Positions 1-10,880 are shown, numbered from the stretch's first letter. The stretch: DNA of 50,439 bases from Prorocentrum cordatum (GCA_963575745.1 CAUYUJ010020248.1:648341-698779); one strand, 5' to 3'. The notes: generated by a model not told the origin, from the letters alone. Numbers and translations are program-made.

Positions 1-690
<690 letters not shown>

Positions 691-699
691 TTAGGCATT

Positions 700-1794
700 C
701 CGTAGTCTGTGTTTCCGTATGAGAAATAAGCTTAAGCACGCTCGGCGCAACGACGATGACGACGATGCGTGCGCCTGCCAAATGAAGCGCATGTCGGCAA
801 CAACTTCATCTTCAGCCCCAGCATGACAAATGTTTGTGCAATTATATACATGAATTCGAAAAGATATGCGCCGATCCCTCCCTCCCCTGAATTATGTAAT
901 GCATTTTTGGTTTGCCCGCGGGAATTCGATGGAAAATGCGCCGATCTCAACCTCCCGCGGAACTTTGTTTGATATTCGATGTGTTTTTCAACGTGAATTG
1001 TATGGGAAACGCGCCGACCACAGTCTCCTGTAGAGTTCCTTGCCGACCCCAGATCCCAGCCTTCCCGCTGAAATTCTTCAGCACCCTTAATCAATCTTCT
1101 GGTTACCTGCAGTGGAAATCAATACCCAGCCGCCGATTCTTGAATACCCGATGTGTTAACCAGCGCAAAGTCAACAACCACTGCACTCTCTAAAACCTCC
1201 CGCAAAATTCCTTCACCTCGGGCATTGCTGAATATTCGACTTGTTGTTTTTTACCTCTCAACGAATTCGGTAATACTGCAATGGATTTACCATCCGGATT
1301 CGATAGGAATCGCGCCGGTCCCAGCGCCCCAGACAATTCTTAAATATTCGGGTTGTTTCTCCGTGGGCAAGTGATCTGAAGTGCGTCGATCCCAACACCC
1401 CACACAATTCTTGAAAATGCAACGGGAATCTAATAGGACATGCGCCGGTCCCGGCATCCCGAATCATGGTTGAATACCCAGTTTGGTTTTAAATAAGACT
1501 CACGCAAACATGCGCAGTTCTGGGGCCTTTGGGGCAAGGAATCCAAAACACTTGATATACCATTGACAAAAAGATCAGACAGCTCCAACGAATCCTTGTG
1601 AGAGTTCCAAAGGATGCAAAAAGCAATTACTCCGACGGAAGGACCCCACATGAGAATCCTCTAGGCGAATCTGGAAAAAGCCCTCACCGTCGTCCTCGTG
1701 GTTGGCGAGGCGTCCTGGCTGTCTCTTCTGCGTATATTTCTTCTCGCCCTGGCGCGGGCCCTCCCCCCGCTCCCTGCCCCCGACCTCGCCCTCC
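700..1794. repeat. Degenerate ~70-bp repeats, no gene seen
   Basis: Between about 850 and 1460 a motif close to GCGCCGATCCC, preceded by GGGAATTCGATGG-like sequence, recurs near 859, 937, 1011, 1311, 1384 and 1442. Spacing is often 58-78 bp but irregular, so this looks like an old decayed tandem array. Short reading frames exist on both strands but none has recognisable protein character. The stretch 1500-1794 is unique sequence in which I see nothing. Confidence 0.45.
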
Positions 1795-1992
1795 TGTTTT
1801 GGCTCCGGACATTCAGAAAGTGGCCCGGAAGTGGTGTTCTGGGAACACGAAGAACACGAAGTGGCCTACAATTGGCTCCGGGCATTCAAAATGTGGCCCG
1901 GGAATGGTGTTCTGGGAGCGCGAAGAACACGAAGTGGCTTACAGTTGGCTCCGGGCATTCAAAATGTGGCTTGGGAATGGCGTTCTGGCAGC
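1795..1992 (+). repeat. 73-bp satellite, array 1
   Basis: The anchor GGCTCCGGRCATTC occurs at 1801, 1874 and 1947, an exact 73-bp period. Since 73 is not a multiple of 3, all three frames cycle through the unit, so the reading frames across it are not a protein. The last unit runs into the 151-bp repeat that follows. The same satellite forms a second array at 5465-5872. Confidence 0.9.
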
Positions 1993-2420
1993 GCGAGAGC
2001 CCAAAAATGGCAACAGTTACAGGAATTGGATGACCCGCTCGGATTAGCAACATGATCCGCAGGCCCCATGGGGAGGGGGCTCCCGCTTGAGCCTTCTTCG
2101 CAATTCACTCACAAATGTGGCCTGGAAATGGCGTTCTGGCAGCGCGAAAGCCCAACAGTGGCGACAGTTACAGGAATTGGATGACCCGCTCGGATTAGTA
2201 ACATGATCCGCGGGCCCCATAGGGAGGGGGCTCCCGCTTGAGACTTCCTAGCAATTCACTCACAGATGTGGCCTGGGAATGGCGTTCTGGCAGCGCGAGA
2301 GCCCAACAGTGGCGACAGTTACAGGAATTGGATGGCCCGCTCGGATTAGCAACATGATCCGCGGGCCCCGTAGGGCGGGGGCTCCCGCCTGAGACTTCCT
2401 CATAATTCTCTCACAGACGA
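1981..2420 (+). repeat. 151-bp tandem repeat, nearly three copies
   Basis: CGTTCTGGCAGCGCGARAGC starts at 1981, 2132 and 2283, a 151-bp period. Each unit contains an ATGACCCGCTCGGATTAG-type stretch (third copy ATGGCCC) and a CCATRGGGAGGGGGCTCCC-like hairpin. The third copy breaks down near 2415. The unit opens with the tail of the 73-bp satellite, so it probably arose from it. Confidence 0.9.
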
Positions 2421-2424
2421 GGCC

Positions 2425-2640
2425 CAAGGCGAGTGAGTGAGTGAGTGAGTGACTGACTGACTGACTGGTGATGATGATGATGACCATCTCACTCTCTCAC
2501 GCGCACACTCATCATCATCATCAAATGTGAGTACTGATGAGTCGGTGAGTGAGTGAGTGAGTGAGTGAGTGAGTGTGTGAGGGATGATGAGTGAATGAGT
2601 GAGTGAGGGATGAGTGATGATGATGATGATGGTGGGTTCC
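2425..2640. repeat. GTGA/ATG simple-repeat tract
   Basis: Runs of GAGT/GTGA tetramers (2431-2465, 2545-2580) alternate with ATG triplets (2467-2482, 2508-2522, 2610-2632). Serine/histidine-rich frames here are translations of the repeat. Confidence 0.9.
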
Positions 2641-3111
2641 TGTTCCTGCGCGGGGTGTCCAGAGAAAACAAGAACCCCACTTTGGATGTGGGGAACAATG
2701 TTCCAACTTAGTCGGTTCGGGGGTCGTCGGCATGGATGGAAAATGGTCGGGAAATCATTGACAAAAACAAAACAATCCAAACGTGGCGCGAGGGCAGAAC
2801 GTCTGCGTGCCTCTTGAAGGAATGCCAGTGTGCTGTTTACGCATATAGGTTGAAGTGGCTGCATAACGAATGTGCTCCGTATGACTCCGACATGCGCGCC
2901 CACCGACATTGCAAGTGTGGTCTGCAAGTAGATCATTTGGGGTAATAGCTTGGGGGTACATGCTGTCAATCGACACAGATGAGCCGGGTCAGTAACAGGG
3001 CGACTGGCATGGTACGATTTAGTTCTGGACGAACAGTGATGCAGATTCACATGTGATTTGCAATATCCCATGGGGGCCCGATAAGTCCAGGCTCGAGAAG
3101 GTGGGGGGGGG
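2641..3111. other. Unique sequence, no feature recognised
   Basis: Non-repetitive sequence of mixed composition between the GTGA tract and the AT tract. Reading frames of about 70 codons occur on both strands but none shows a family motif or a splice-site pair I would trust. Confidence 0.4.
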
Positions 3112-3112
3112 A

Positions 3113-3152
<40 letters not shown>

Positions 3153-3177
3153 GTACATGTGTATATATATATATGTG
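3112..3177. repeat. AT dinucleotide microsatellite
   Basis: Alternating TA/AT with a short ACGTACATGTG interruption near 3151-3161; a G run immediately precedes it. Confidence 0.95.
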
Positions 3178-3344
3178 ATTGGAAAGAAAATCGTTGAGGT
3201 GCAATCGAAGTGGCGCAACCCATGCGGGCGGCGCAATATACGTGGCGCGCGCTAGGGGGCGCAAGCTGAGGAGGCAGCCAATGCCGTGAAGTCTACTGCA
3301 GGTAATCTACGTGGCTCCCAGAACAGTGCTGGCACCAACAAGGG

Positions 3345-3504
3345 CTCCCAACTTCGCGCTTCGCGCTGCGCGAAGCGCGAAGTGCGAACAAATTCGCGCT
3401 CTCGCGCCGCCTCCCAGGGGAGAAGAGGAGGATGAGGAGGAACCGGAGCCGAACCGCGAAGCGCGAAGCGCGAGTAACTTCGCGCCCTGGAGGGCGCCCT
3501 TGAC
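3345..3504. mobile_element. Foldback element, family CTCCCAACTTCGCGC, copy 1
   Basis: A 160-bp segment whose ends are inverted repeats: AACTTCGCGCTTCGCGC near 3350 faces GCGAAGCGCGAAGCGCGAG near 3458-3476. The hexamer CAAGGG flanks it at 3339-3344 and 3505-3510, a plausible target-site duplication. It carries no coding capacity. A second copy lies at 33703-33868, sharing the start GGGCTCCCAACT, the middle GCCGCCTCCC and the GGAGCCGAACCGCGAAGCGC arm. This is what a MITE-like non-autonomous element looks like; no transposase is nearby. Confidence 0.7.
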
Positions 3505-3510
3505 CAAGGG

Positions 3511-4480
3511 GGTCTTACTTGCTATCCGCCATCGTGCCCCCACGACACGCCGAGGCGTGGCAGAGTACCTCGGGCTGCCTGGCAGGGTTTCTGTAGTCTT
3601 CCAAGGACCCCCCCCCGCCCCCCCCCCCCCCCCCCCGAACTGCATGCACCGCTCCATCCTCGCAACAACCACCCCAAACAATATGGGTCCGCGATTCCGA
3701 GGCCAAAATCCCTCGAACACAAACCACTGGTCCGCGATCCCGAGGCCACGATCCCTCGCAATGCTAGATTCGCGCACCCTAGGCACTACTTGAAAAATCA
3801 AGCAGAGCAAGCTCAAGGCCATGCGATGCAGTGGAGGCCGAAGCACCTCAGAGCATCGCCAGGCATTCCTGAACGAAGCGCGCAGCAGCACACACGCAGT
3901 GCAAATCCAAGGCACCAAGGTGCGATGCAAAACGGCGCAGGGACTCCAGCGTGCCCGAGGAGCCCAAAGACCTCGGAGATCGGAGAGCGCAGAGACCGGG
4001 GACCTCGCATGTTACAGAAACGCACCATCGGGGCCAGAAGCCTCAGGTGCCAACGGCGGGTCTGTTGGGCAGGAGGGGTGGAGGCAAGAGCGGGCCGCGC
4101 AGAGGACAGAGACGGGAGGGAGGAGCGACGAGGCAGGCGGGAAGAGGGGTGAGACGAGAGTGGGGCAGAGGAGAGCGGAGGTCAGAGGAGCGGCGGCGTA
4201 ATGGAAAGGCAGGCCGGGCGAAGAGGCAAGGAGGAAGGATAGAGGCAGGAGGGACGGGGGAGGAAGCAACGAGGAGGGAGGGAACAGCTGGAAGCCCGCT
4301 CGGGGGCTCCCGTGGATGCGTCTTTGTCGACAACAAGAACCGGAGGGATGCGGCAGACGTGCAGAATCACGTAGGCTGACGGTGTCCACTTGGAAAAGCC
4401 TCTCTGGACTCCCGGGGCGGCACTCCGGAGCCGCACTGGGAACCGCTGGGGCCCTCTTGGGCCGGAGAGCCGGGCAGGGC
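3511..4480. other. No gene; poly-C run and 43-bp duplication
   Basis: A poly-C tract fills 3608-3636, broken by one G. A 43-bp unit beginning GTCCGCGATYCCGAGGCCA occurs twice, at 3687 and 3730. Beyond 3800 the plus strand becomes purine-rich and grades into the next block. Open frames on both strands are compositional. Confidence 0.5.
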
Positions 4481-4908
4481 GGGAAAGGGGGGGAGGAAAG
4501 GAGGAAGAGGGAAGGATGGGGGAGGAAAGGAAGAGGGAGGGGGGAGGAAGGGGGGGAGGAAGGGGAGGAAAGGGGGGAAAGGGGGGGAGGAAGGGAGGAA
4601 GAGGGAAAGGGGGGGGGAAGAGGAGGAGAGACCCAGAGGAGGAAGAGGGGGGGAGAAGGGGAGGAGAATGGGATGGGAGGTCACAAGGAGATCGGCGGGG
4701 GTACGTGCAGGGGAGGAGGCCGGGCGCGGAGGGGAAGCGGGGGGGGAGCCGCGAGGGCGCCGGGGAGAGGGCGTGTAAAAAAGGCGCCAGAGGGCACGGG
4801 GCCGGTCGACGGAGGAGGGGGGCGCAGAGGAGGAGAGGAGCAGGGGGACGGGAGGCGCAACAGGGAGAGAGGGGGGGATGGGGCAGGGGCGGGAGCACGG
4901 AGGGGGGG

Positions 4909-4945
<37 letters not shown>
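4481..4945. repeat. Polypurine block ending in (GA)n
   Basis: The plus strand is almost wholly purine (GGGGGAGGAAGG-like) and ends in a GA dinucleotide run at 4910-4940. Glycine/arginine-rich frames on plus and proline/serine-rich frames on minus are artefacts of this composition. A second block with the opposite arrangement, GA run first, starts at 6010. Confidence 0.85.
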
Positions 4946-5079
4946 CCAAGAAAATATCCCGGCAAAGCAACCTAACAGCGACGTGTAGGAGCATATCTGG
5001 AAGCATTCCCCTTAAGATTCAAATGAGAATCCAGTTGTAGAATTCTGCTGTTCTCGCAGTCGTAATCGCATTCGCGATG

Positions 5080-5465
5080 ACAGTCGCAGTGGCAACGGCA
5101 GTCGCAATCACAGCCTCAGCCTCAGCCTGCCTCAGCCTCAGCCTCAGCCTGCCTCAGCCTCAGCCAGCCTCAGCCTCAGCCTGCCTCAGCCTCAGCCTCG
5201 GCCTGCTTCAGCCTCAGCCTCAGTCTGCCTTCAGCCTCGGCCTCAGCCTCAGCCTGCCTCAGCCTCAGCCTGCATCAGCCTCAGCCTCAGCCTCAGCCTG
5301 CCTCAGCATCAGCCTGCCTCAGCCTCAGCCTCAGCCTCAGCCTGCCTCAGCCTCAGCTCAGCCTGCTTCAGCCTCAGCCTCAGTCTGCCTTCAGCCTCGG
5401 CCTCAGCCTCAGCCTGCCTCAGCCTCAGCCTGCCTCGGCCGCAGCATCAGCCTGCCTCAGCAATC
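5080..5465 (+). repeat. CAGCCT minisatellite
   Basis: Dense array of the hexamer TCAGCC with TGCC variants (CTCAGCCTCAGCCTGCC). All forward frames stay open as alanine/serine/proline/glutamine runs, as expected for a hexamer repeat, so no protein is called. Confidence 0.95.
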
Positions 5466-5872
5466 AAAATGCGGCCCAAGAATGGAGTTCTGGGAACTAG
5501 AAGAACACGAAGTAGCCTACAGTTGGCTCCGGGCATTCAAAATGTGGCCCAGGAATGGAGTTCTGGGAAGTGGAAGAGCACGAAGTGGCCTACAGTTGGC
5601 TCCGAGCATCCAAAATGTGGCCCGGGAATGGAGTTCTGGGAACTCGAAGACCACGAAGTGGCCTAAAGTTGGCTCCGGGCATCCAAAATGTACGCTGGGA
5701 ATGGAGTTCTGGGAACTCGAAGACCACGAAGTGGCCTACAGTTGGCTCCGGGCATCCAAAATGTGAAGAGCACGAAGTGGCCTACATTTGGCTCCGGGCA
5801 TCCAAAATGTGGCCCGGGAATGGAGTCCGGGCATCCAAAATGTACGCCCGGAATGGAGTCTAGCAGCGCCAA
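5465..5872 (+). repeat. 73-bp satellite, array 2
   Basis: Anchor GGCTCCGRGCATYC at 5525, 5598, 5671 and 5744 (73-bp steps), then 5790 after a 46-bp step that marks an internal deletion. The final units lose the middle of the repeat. Same unit as 1795-1992 but with CATCC commonly replacing CATTC, so the two arrays have diverged. Confidence 0.92.
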
Positions 5873-6009
5873 GAGCGATTTTGCGAGGATGTCCCAAGCG
5901 ATTTGGGCTTCGGCGGCAGCCGCCCCGGGTCCCGCCCGGACCCCCCTGTGGAGTCATCTGCTGCTCTCTTTTGACACCACTAGAAACCTATCAGTCTTCG
6001 CTGTTAGGT

Positions 6010-6013
6010 AAAA

Positions 6014-6061
<48 letters not shown>

Positions 6062-6525
6062 TGCGGGAGCGAGCCGCGGGAGGGGGGAGGCCTGGGGGGA
6101 GGGGAGGCGAGGGATGGAGGGGGGGGGGGGAAAAAAAAGCGCGAGGCGACAGTAGGGTCGGGGGGGGGGAGGTCCTGTGCGGGGGGGGGGGAGTGGAAGA
6201 GGCAGGGCCAGTGGGCTTTCGGGGGGGGCCGGAGCGGCACGCGGAGCGGCCGGCGGCGACGCAGGGAGGGTGGGAGAGAGAGAGGAAGAGAGAAGAGAGG
6301 GAGAGGGGGGGGAGAGGGGGGGGAGAAGCAGAAGGGGAAGGTTGTATGGGGGAGGGTGGAGGACGGAAGGGGAAAAGGGGGGGGGAGGCGAGGAAGGGGA
6401 GAAGGGGGGTGAAAGGGGGGAGGGATGGCGAAGGGAGAGGGAAAGGGGAGAGGGGGGGGGGGGACGGGGGGAGGGGAAAAAAGGGGCGGGGAAAAGAAGT
6501 CGAGGGGGAACACGGGACAGGATCG
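6010..6525. repeat. (GA)n followed by polypurine block
   Basis: GA dinucleotides at 6016-6060, then G-rich polypurine to about 6525. Long arginine/glycine and proline/serine frames are compositional. With 4481-4945 it gives a mirror arrangement, purine-GA then GA-purine, around the CAGCCT and 73-bp arrays. Confidence 0.85.
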
Positions 6526-6717
6526 AACGCCCCGTTTTGGCACAAGCGCCGGGAGCGCGCGAGCGCGGCTACCTACAACGTGGGTCGCAGTGAGGGGTCT
6601 CCGTGGGCGTCGCGATCCACGACCCCAGGAGTGCCCCAGTGGCCCAAGCAGGGGCGGAGGGGGTGGGGGAAGCGAGAACGGGAGGAGGGACAAGGAGGAG
6701 CACGAGGCGGGGGGAAG

Positions 6718-6940
6718 CTCTCCTCCTCCTCCTCCTCCTCCTCCTCCTCCTCCTCCTCCTCCTCCTGCTCCTCCTCTTCCTCCTCCTCCTCCTCCTCCTC
6801 CTCCTCCTCCTCCTCATCCTCATCATCATCCTCATCCTCATCCTCATCCTCATCATCCTCTCCCTCCCGCAAGAGGAGGAGGAGGAGGAGGAGGAGGAGG
6901 AGGAAGAGGAGGAGGCGGAGGAGGAGGAGAGGCCCGATGA
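6718..6940. repeat. CTC tract followed by GAG tract
   Basis: CTC/TCC triplets from 6720 to about 6865, with CAT interruptions near 6814-6860, are followed by GAG triplets from 6871 to 6937. Because CTC and GAG are complementary, the two halves form a long potential hairpin. The short unique island downstream (6940-7085) has open frames on both strands that I cannot assign. Confidence 0.9.
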
Positions 6941-7084
6941 GTGTCGGCCTAGGTGTGCGGAGGCTTGTCGAGCGGATCGCCGCGGGCTGCTTCCCGCCTT
7001 GCCCGTTGCTGTACGCGCGTGCATGCCCAATGTCACACGTCCCGGAGTTCTTGCAAGCTTGAAACAAAAAACAAAGACAAGAAA

Positions 7085-7150
7085 CTAGGAGGAGGAGGAG
7101 GAGGCGGAGGAACAGGAGGAGGAGGAAGAGGAAATCGAGGAGGAAGAGAG
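7085..7150. repeat. GAG microsatellite
   Basis: GGAGGAGGAGGAGGCGGAGG-type tract of about 60 bp. Confidence 0.85.
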
Positions 7151-7241
7151 GATGGTAGGCTGAGTGGAGCAGGGCAGGCGGGGAAGGCTGGGAGGACGGA
7201 GGAAGACGACGCCGAGGGGGGGAAGCCAGACTGGAACAGTC

Positions 7242-7408
7242 GGGGATGGACAGACCCCCTTTTAGTAAAACGTCGTCTAGTGAAAACGACCTCCGACCCA
7301 AACCTGGCGGGCGCAAGACTGGAGAATTATGGCTGTGGCGCCCTCTCGAGAACCGAAAACGGACAGTTCACTCATCGACGTGTCAGGGTGGGGGCTCTGT
7401 CCACCCCC
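7242..7408. mobile_element. MITE-like element, family GGTGGACAGACC, copy 1
   Basis: A 167-bp element. The left end GGGGATGGACAGACCCCC is the inverted, slightly diverged match of the right end GGGGGCTCTGTCCACCCCC. The interior shares CAAAACGTCGTCTAGTGAAA- and CCCTCTCGAGAACCGAAAA-like blocks with copies at 12202-12366 and 34446-34610. AACAG lies close outside both ends (7235-7239, 7411-7415) but not flush, so a target-site duplication is uncertain. Non-coding. Confidence 0.75.
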
Positions 7409-7706
7409 GAAACAGGAGAGGGCAAGCTGGAGGGAAGAGGGGGAGGAGCAGGAGGCGAGGAGGCGCGGTGGAGGAGCTGGGGGACGTCTACGGACCGCAT
7501 CACCATGTCCTGGCCAGCCCTACCCCGGGCCCGAGATGGGAGAGTTTACGCCGCCGTGGCCGGTGCCATAAGAGCGTGCACGCCGACGCATGGGCCAGGG
7601 TGGGCACCCTCAAGGATCGGCGAGGCATTCCATCGACGGCACCCGAGAGGAGGGTGGAGAAGATTCTGGAGGTAGGAACGAGGCGTAGCATAAATGAAGG
7701 GAAACT
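7409..7706. other. Unique sequence, nothing recognised
   Basis: GC-rich spacer between two interspersed elements. Short overlapping frames on both strands lack family motifs. Confidence 0.4.
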
Positions 7707-7857
7707 GGGACAAACAAATAAATACACACAAATAAAAACATTCCCCATAATTTCCTATATTTTCTGGGTTTTTGTCTTCCCCCCCAATTCCCATATTTTC
7801 CCATATTTTCCTGGGAGTCGACGATTAATTGTGTCTGTGTGTTTCTTTCCCTCCTGA
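7707..7857. mobile_element. Interspersed repeat, family CAAATAAATACACAC, copy 1
   Basis: About 150 bp. It begins GGGACAAACAAATAAATACA, contains CCCATATTTTCCCATATTTT, and ends CTGTGTGTTTCTTTCCCTCC. The AT-rich left end and TGTGT-rich right end are weakly complementary (ACACACA-type), so it may be a MITE with degenerate inverted ends. Copies at 8502-8651 and 14007-14170 keep the same order of blocks. Confidence 0.7.
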
Positions 7858-8501
7858 ATAAAGGGGTGTGGTGCCAATGCTGAGCCTGGAGGTGTCGTAT
7901 GCCGTAGATCACAACTTGCTCCACGATGGTCACCACACCTCTTGATGCCACACCCCTCTCCTGCCTCCAGAGAGATACGTTCGTTACCCTGGAAGGGGGG
8001 GGGCCGGGCAGAGGAAACGATCGGGCGGGGTGGGCACGTCAGGGCCGGGGGTGCGCCGCGGTCGCCACGGTGTGCGCGCGACCACAAGCATGCCCCCCCC
8101 CCCCCCTCTACGCAATGTCGTTCCCGTTGCCCGGGGGGGGGGGGGAGGGAGAGGGCCCGGGCTGCGACGGTTGCGCGCCAGGGGATAAAAGTGGACCCCG
8201 AGGGCGGAGGACGGGGCAGAGGAGAGCGAGGACAGAAAGAGTGAAACAGCAGACCGCCGAGGCAGAGCGGGGCTCTCCGCAGGAGCCGGGGGCCGGCCAT
8301 GGGCGGGCTCACTGCAGCAGTCCGGGAGCCGCTGCGGAGAGCCGTGCCGGGAGGCGCCGTCCCCGGGCCCTGTGCGGGAGGGGAGCCTACAAAGCAGGCC
8401 TGCGGGGAACACGGCGGCTCCTCGAGGGAGGGCTCCTGCGCATGTGAAGGGAGGGGAGAGGATGCAAGGGAGGGAGGAGGGACATGTATGAAGGGGCCCC
8501 A
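7858..8501. other. GC-rich spacer, no gene recognised
   Basis: Contains a poly-C run near 8093-8106 and G runs near 7996 and 8140. Long frames exist on both strands (over 170 codons) but consist of proline/arginine/glycine-rich text with no motif, and they run into the adjacent interspersed repeats, so I do not call a gene. Confidence 0.4.
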
Positions 8502-8651
8502 GGACACACAAATAAATACACACAAATAAAAATACTCCCCATATTTTCCCATATTTTTTGGATTTTCGTCTTCCCCCCCACTTCCCATATTTTCCCATAT
8601 TTTCCTAAAAATCGACGAATAATTGTGCCTGTGTGTTTTTTCCCCTCCTGA
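8502..8651. mobile_element. Interspersed repeat, family CAAATAAATACACAC, copy 2
   Basis: Starts GGACACACAAATAAATACAC and ends GTGTGTTTTTTCCCCTCCTG. Very close to copy 1 at 7707, only 640 bp away in the same orientation. Confidence 0.72.
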
Positions 8652-8778
8652 ATGTAGGTCGACGCGTCGCGCCCTTGAAAGCTGATGGCGTGTCGCCCCT
8701 AAGGTGTTACACCGGACTCACTTCTATAGCGCTCACTTCTATAGTGCTCACTTTGAAATTGTGGTCCGGAAGGGGCCG

Positions 8779-8955
8779 CACATGCAGGCACATGCCGCAC
8801 AGTCGCATGCACATGCCCATGCAAATATACAAAAGCCTCAACAGCATTGCCGCACATGCGCGCACATGCCACACCGTCCGACGCACAGTCGAATGCACGG
8901 TCAAGCAAAACTCTGAAAGCATAGACGCACATGCCCGCACATGCCGCAGAGATGT
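8779..8955. repeat. Cluster of GCACATGC octamers, cluster 1
   Basis: GCACATGC or one-mismatch forms recur within 175 bp, for example near 8779, 8790, 8808, 8850, 8860, 8928 and 8938, nearly all in this orientation. Spacing is irregular, so this is a motif cluster more than a clean tandem repeat. Just upstream (8715-8765) a 15-bp unit CTCACTTCTATAGYG is repeated. Confidence 0.7.
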
Positions 8956-8959
8956 CGCA

Positions 8960-9872
8960 GGCGATAGTGGCCTGACCACCTGAGCTCGGGGCATTTCGCA
9001 ACCCAGAGTTCCGAGGATGTCTCAGGCAAGCGTGGCCGGATCACCATGGGGCAGGGCATCTTGGAAACCAGAGTGGCGAGGATGTCGCTGGTCAAGGTGA
9101 CCAGACGACCATGGGGCAGGACACCTCCGAGGTCTGAGTTGTGAGGATGTCTCAAGCGAAAGTGGCCTGACCACCATGGGGCAAGAGATCTCTGAGGTCA
9201 GAGTTGCGAGGATGTCTCTGGGGAGAGTGGTCTGACCACCTCAGCCCAGGGCATCTCGGAGCCCAGAGTTGCGAGGATGTCTCAGGCAGGACTGGCCTGA
9301 CCACCTGCTCAGGGCATCTCAGAACCCAGAGTTGCGAGGGTCTCAGGCGAAAAAGGCCGAGACACTATGGAGCAGGGCATCATTGAGGTCAGAGTTGCGA
9401 GGATGTCTCAGGCAAAAGTGGCCTGAACAGCTCAACTCAGGGCATCTCGGGCGAGGATGTCTAAAGCGAAAGTGGTCTAACCACCTCAGCTCAGGGCGTC
9501 TCGGAACCCAGAGTTCCGAGGATGTCTCAGGCGAAAGGGGCCGAGACACTATCGAGCAGGGCATCATTGAAATCAGGGTTGCGAGGATGTCTCAGGCGAC
9601 AGTGGCTGACCACCTCAGCTCGGGGCAGATCGGAATCGAGCCTTGCGAGGATGTCTCCGGCGACCGTGGCCTGACCAGCATGGGGCAGGAGATCTCTGAG
9701 GTCAGAGTTGCGAGGATGTCTCAGGCGAAAGTGGTCTAACCACCTCAGCTCAGGGCGTCTCGAAACCCAGAGTCCCGAGGATGTCTCAAGCGAAAGTGGC
9801 CGGGCCACCATGGGGCAGGGCATCTCCGAGACCAGAGTTGCGAGGATGTCTCAGGCGAAGGTGGCCAGATCA
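8960..9872 (+). repeat. ~65-bp tandem array, about 14 units
   Basis: The anchor GCGAGGATGTCTCAGGCGAA and variants recur every 62-67 bp, for example at about 9396, 9519, 9581, 9712, 9776 and 9841. Each unit continues with AGTGGCCTGACCACCTCAGC. Frames on both strands are repetitive and frame-shifting. One unit appears in inverse orientation at 10091-10124. Confidence 0.9.
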
Positions 9873-10090
9873 CTTCATGTCAAAGCACGTCGGCCTCCAA
9901 ATTGCCGACGACGTCTCACGCGGAACTGGCCGGACGCGAACGCGCCGGCGTCCGGAGACGAACGCCGGCCCCGGCATTCTTGCACGTCCCGCACATGCAC
10001 TGCACAGGTACGCACAGTATTCGCACAGGCCGAGCTCGCCGGTGGCCGAGCCAGGCCAGCGATTCCGAGATTCCCTGAGCTCGGGCCGTC

Positions 10091-10124
10091 AAGCCACTTT
10101 CGCCTGAGACATCCTCGCAACTCT
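10091..10124 (-). repeat. Inverted orphan unit of the 65-bp array
   Basis: AAGCCACTTTCGCCTGAGAC followed by ATCCTCGCAACTCT is the reverse complement of the core of the 8960-9872 array, lying about 220 bp beyond it and abutting a CTC tract. Confidence 0.85.
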
Positions 10125-10330
10125 CACCTCCTCCTCCTCCTCCTCTTCCTCCTCTTCCTCCTCCTCCTCCTCCTCCTCCTCCTCCTCTTCCTCCTCCTCC
10201 TTCTCCTCTGGCCGAGCCGAACAGGCAGGCGGGCCAGTGGCCGGGGGCGCCCGCCTCCTCCGCCCCCCCCTCCTCCCCCCCCCCTCCACCCCCCCCCCCA
10301 TCCCTGCTTCTCCGGCCGAGCTGAGAAGGC
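10125..10330. repeat. CTC tract and poly-C-rich stretch
   Basis: CTC/TTC triplets to about 10210, then C-rich runs around 10262-10305. The polyglutamate frame on the minus strand is the microsatellite. Confidence 0.85.
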
Positions 10331-10518
10331 GCGCGGGAGAGTATTTTATTAGGCGGGCGCGCCACCGCCAGCTCACGAACCGGGCGAATAACCGCCCCCG
10401 CCAGCAGCGGGCGAGTCTAAACGCACAACAAACTCTTTCAGGAAGCCCTGGCACGCCCCAAGTTAGCTCTGCGAAGGCCAGGAGGCATTGGAGGCACAGG
10501 GGTCCCAGACAGCTCCTA

Positions 10519-10880
10519 GGGCATGAGCGTGCATGTGCATTGGGATGTGCACGCATGTGCGCCCGCGCGCTTCACCGCATGTGCGTGCATGTGCGGGCCC
10601 GCGCGGCCTCCCGAAGAGAGGTTGCACAGGCATGTGCGTGCATGTGCCGATGACAGATCTGCGATTCTCGAACACCTCCCGCATGTGCAGGCATGTGCGC
10701 GCATGTGCGTCGGACTGTGCGTGCATGTGCGCACGATGGATACATCAAAACACAGCGCACATGCCCCCGCACATGTCCGGGCACGACGTGCACAGTAGGA
10801 AGTCCATCCAAGAAGGACCGCACAGGCCTGGCACATGACTGGCACATGCCGCGCACATGCGCGCACATGACAGCGCAAAA
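10519..10880. repeat. Cluster of GCATGTGC octamers with orientation switch, cluster 2
   Basis: Roughly sixteen matches to GCATGTGC or its complement GCACATGC. From 10528 to about 10735 they read almost all GCATGTGC; from about 10757 to 10870 they read GCACATGC. The switch is at about 10740-10755, so the cluster is a loose inverted repeat. Spacing is irregular. Confidence 0.75.

Noticed and set aside
6940-7085. Exon between CTC/GAG tracts
   Set aside because: Three frames are open with comparable text and no splice pair favours one, so it was not called.
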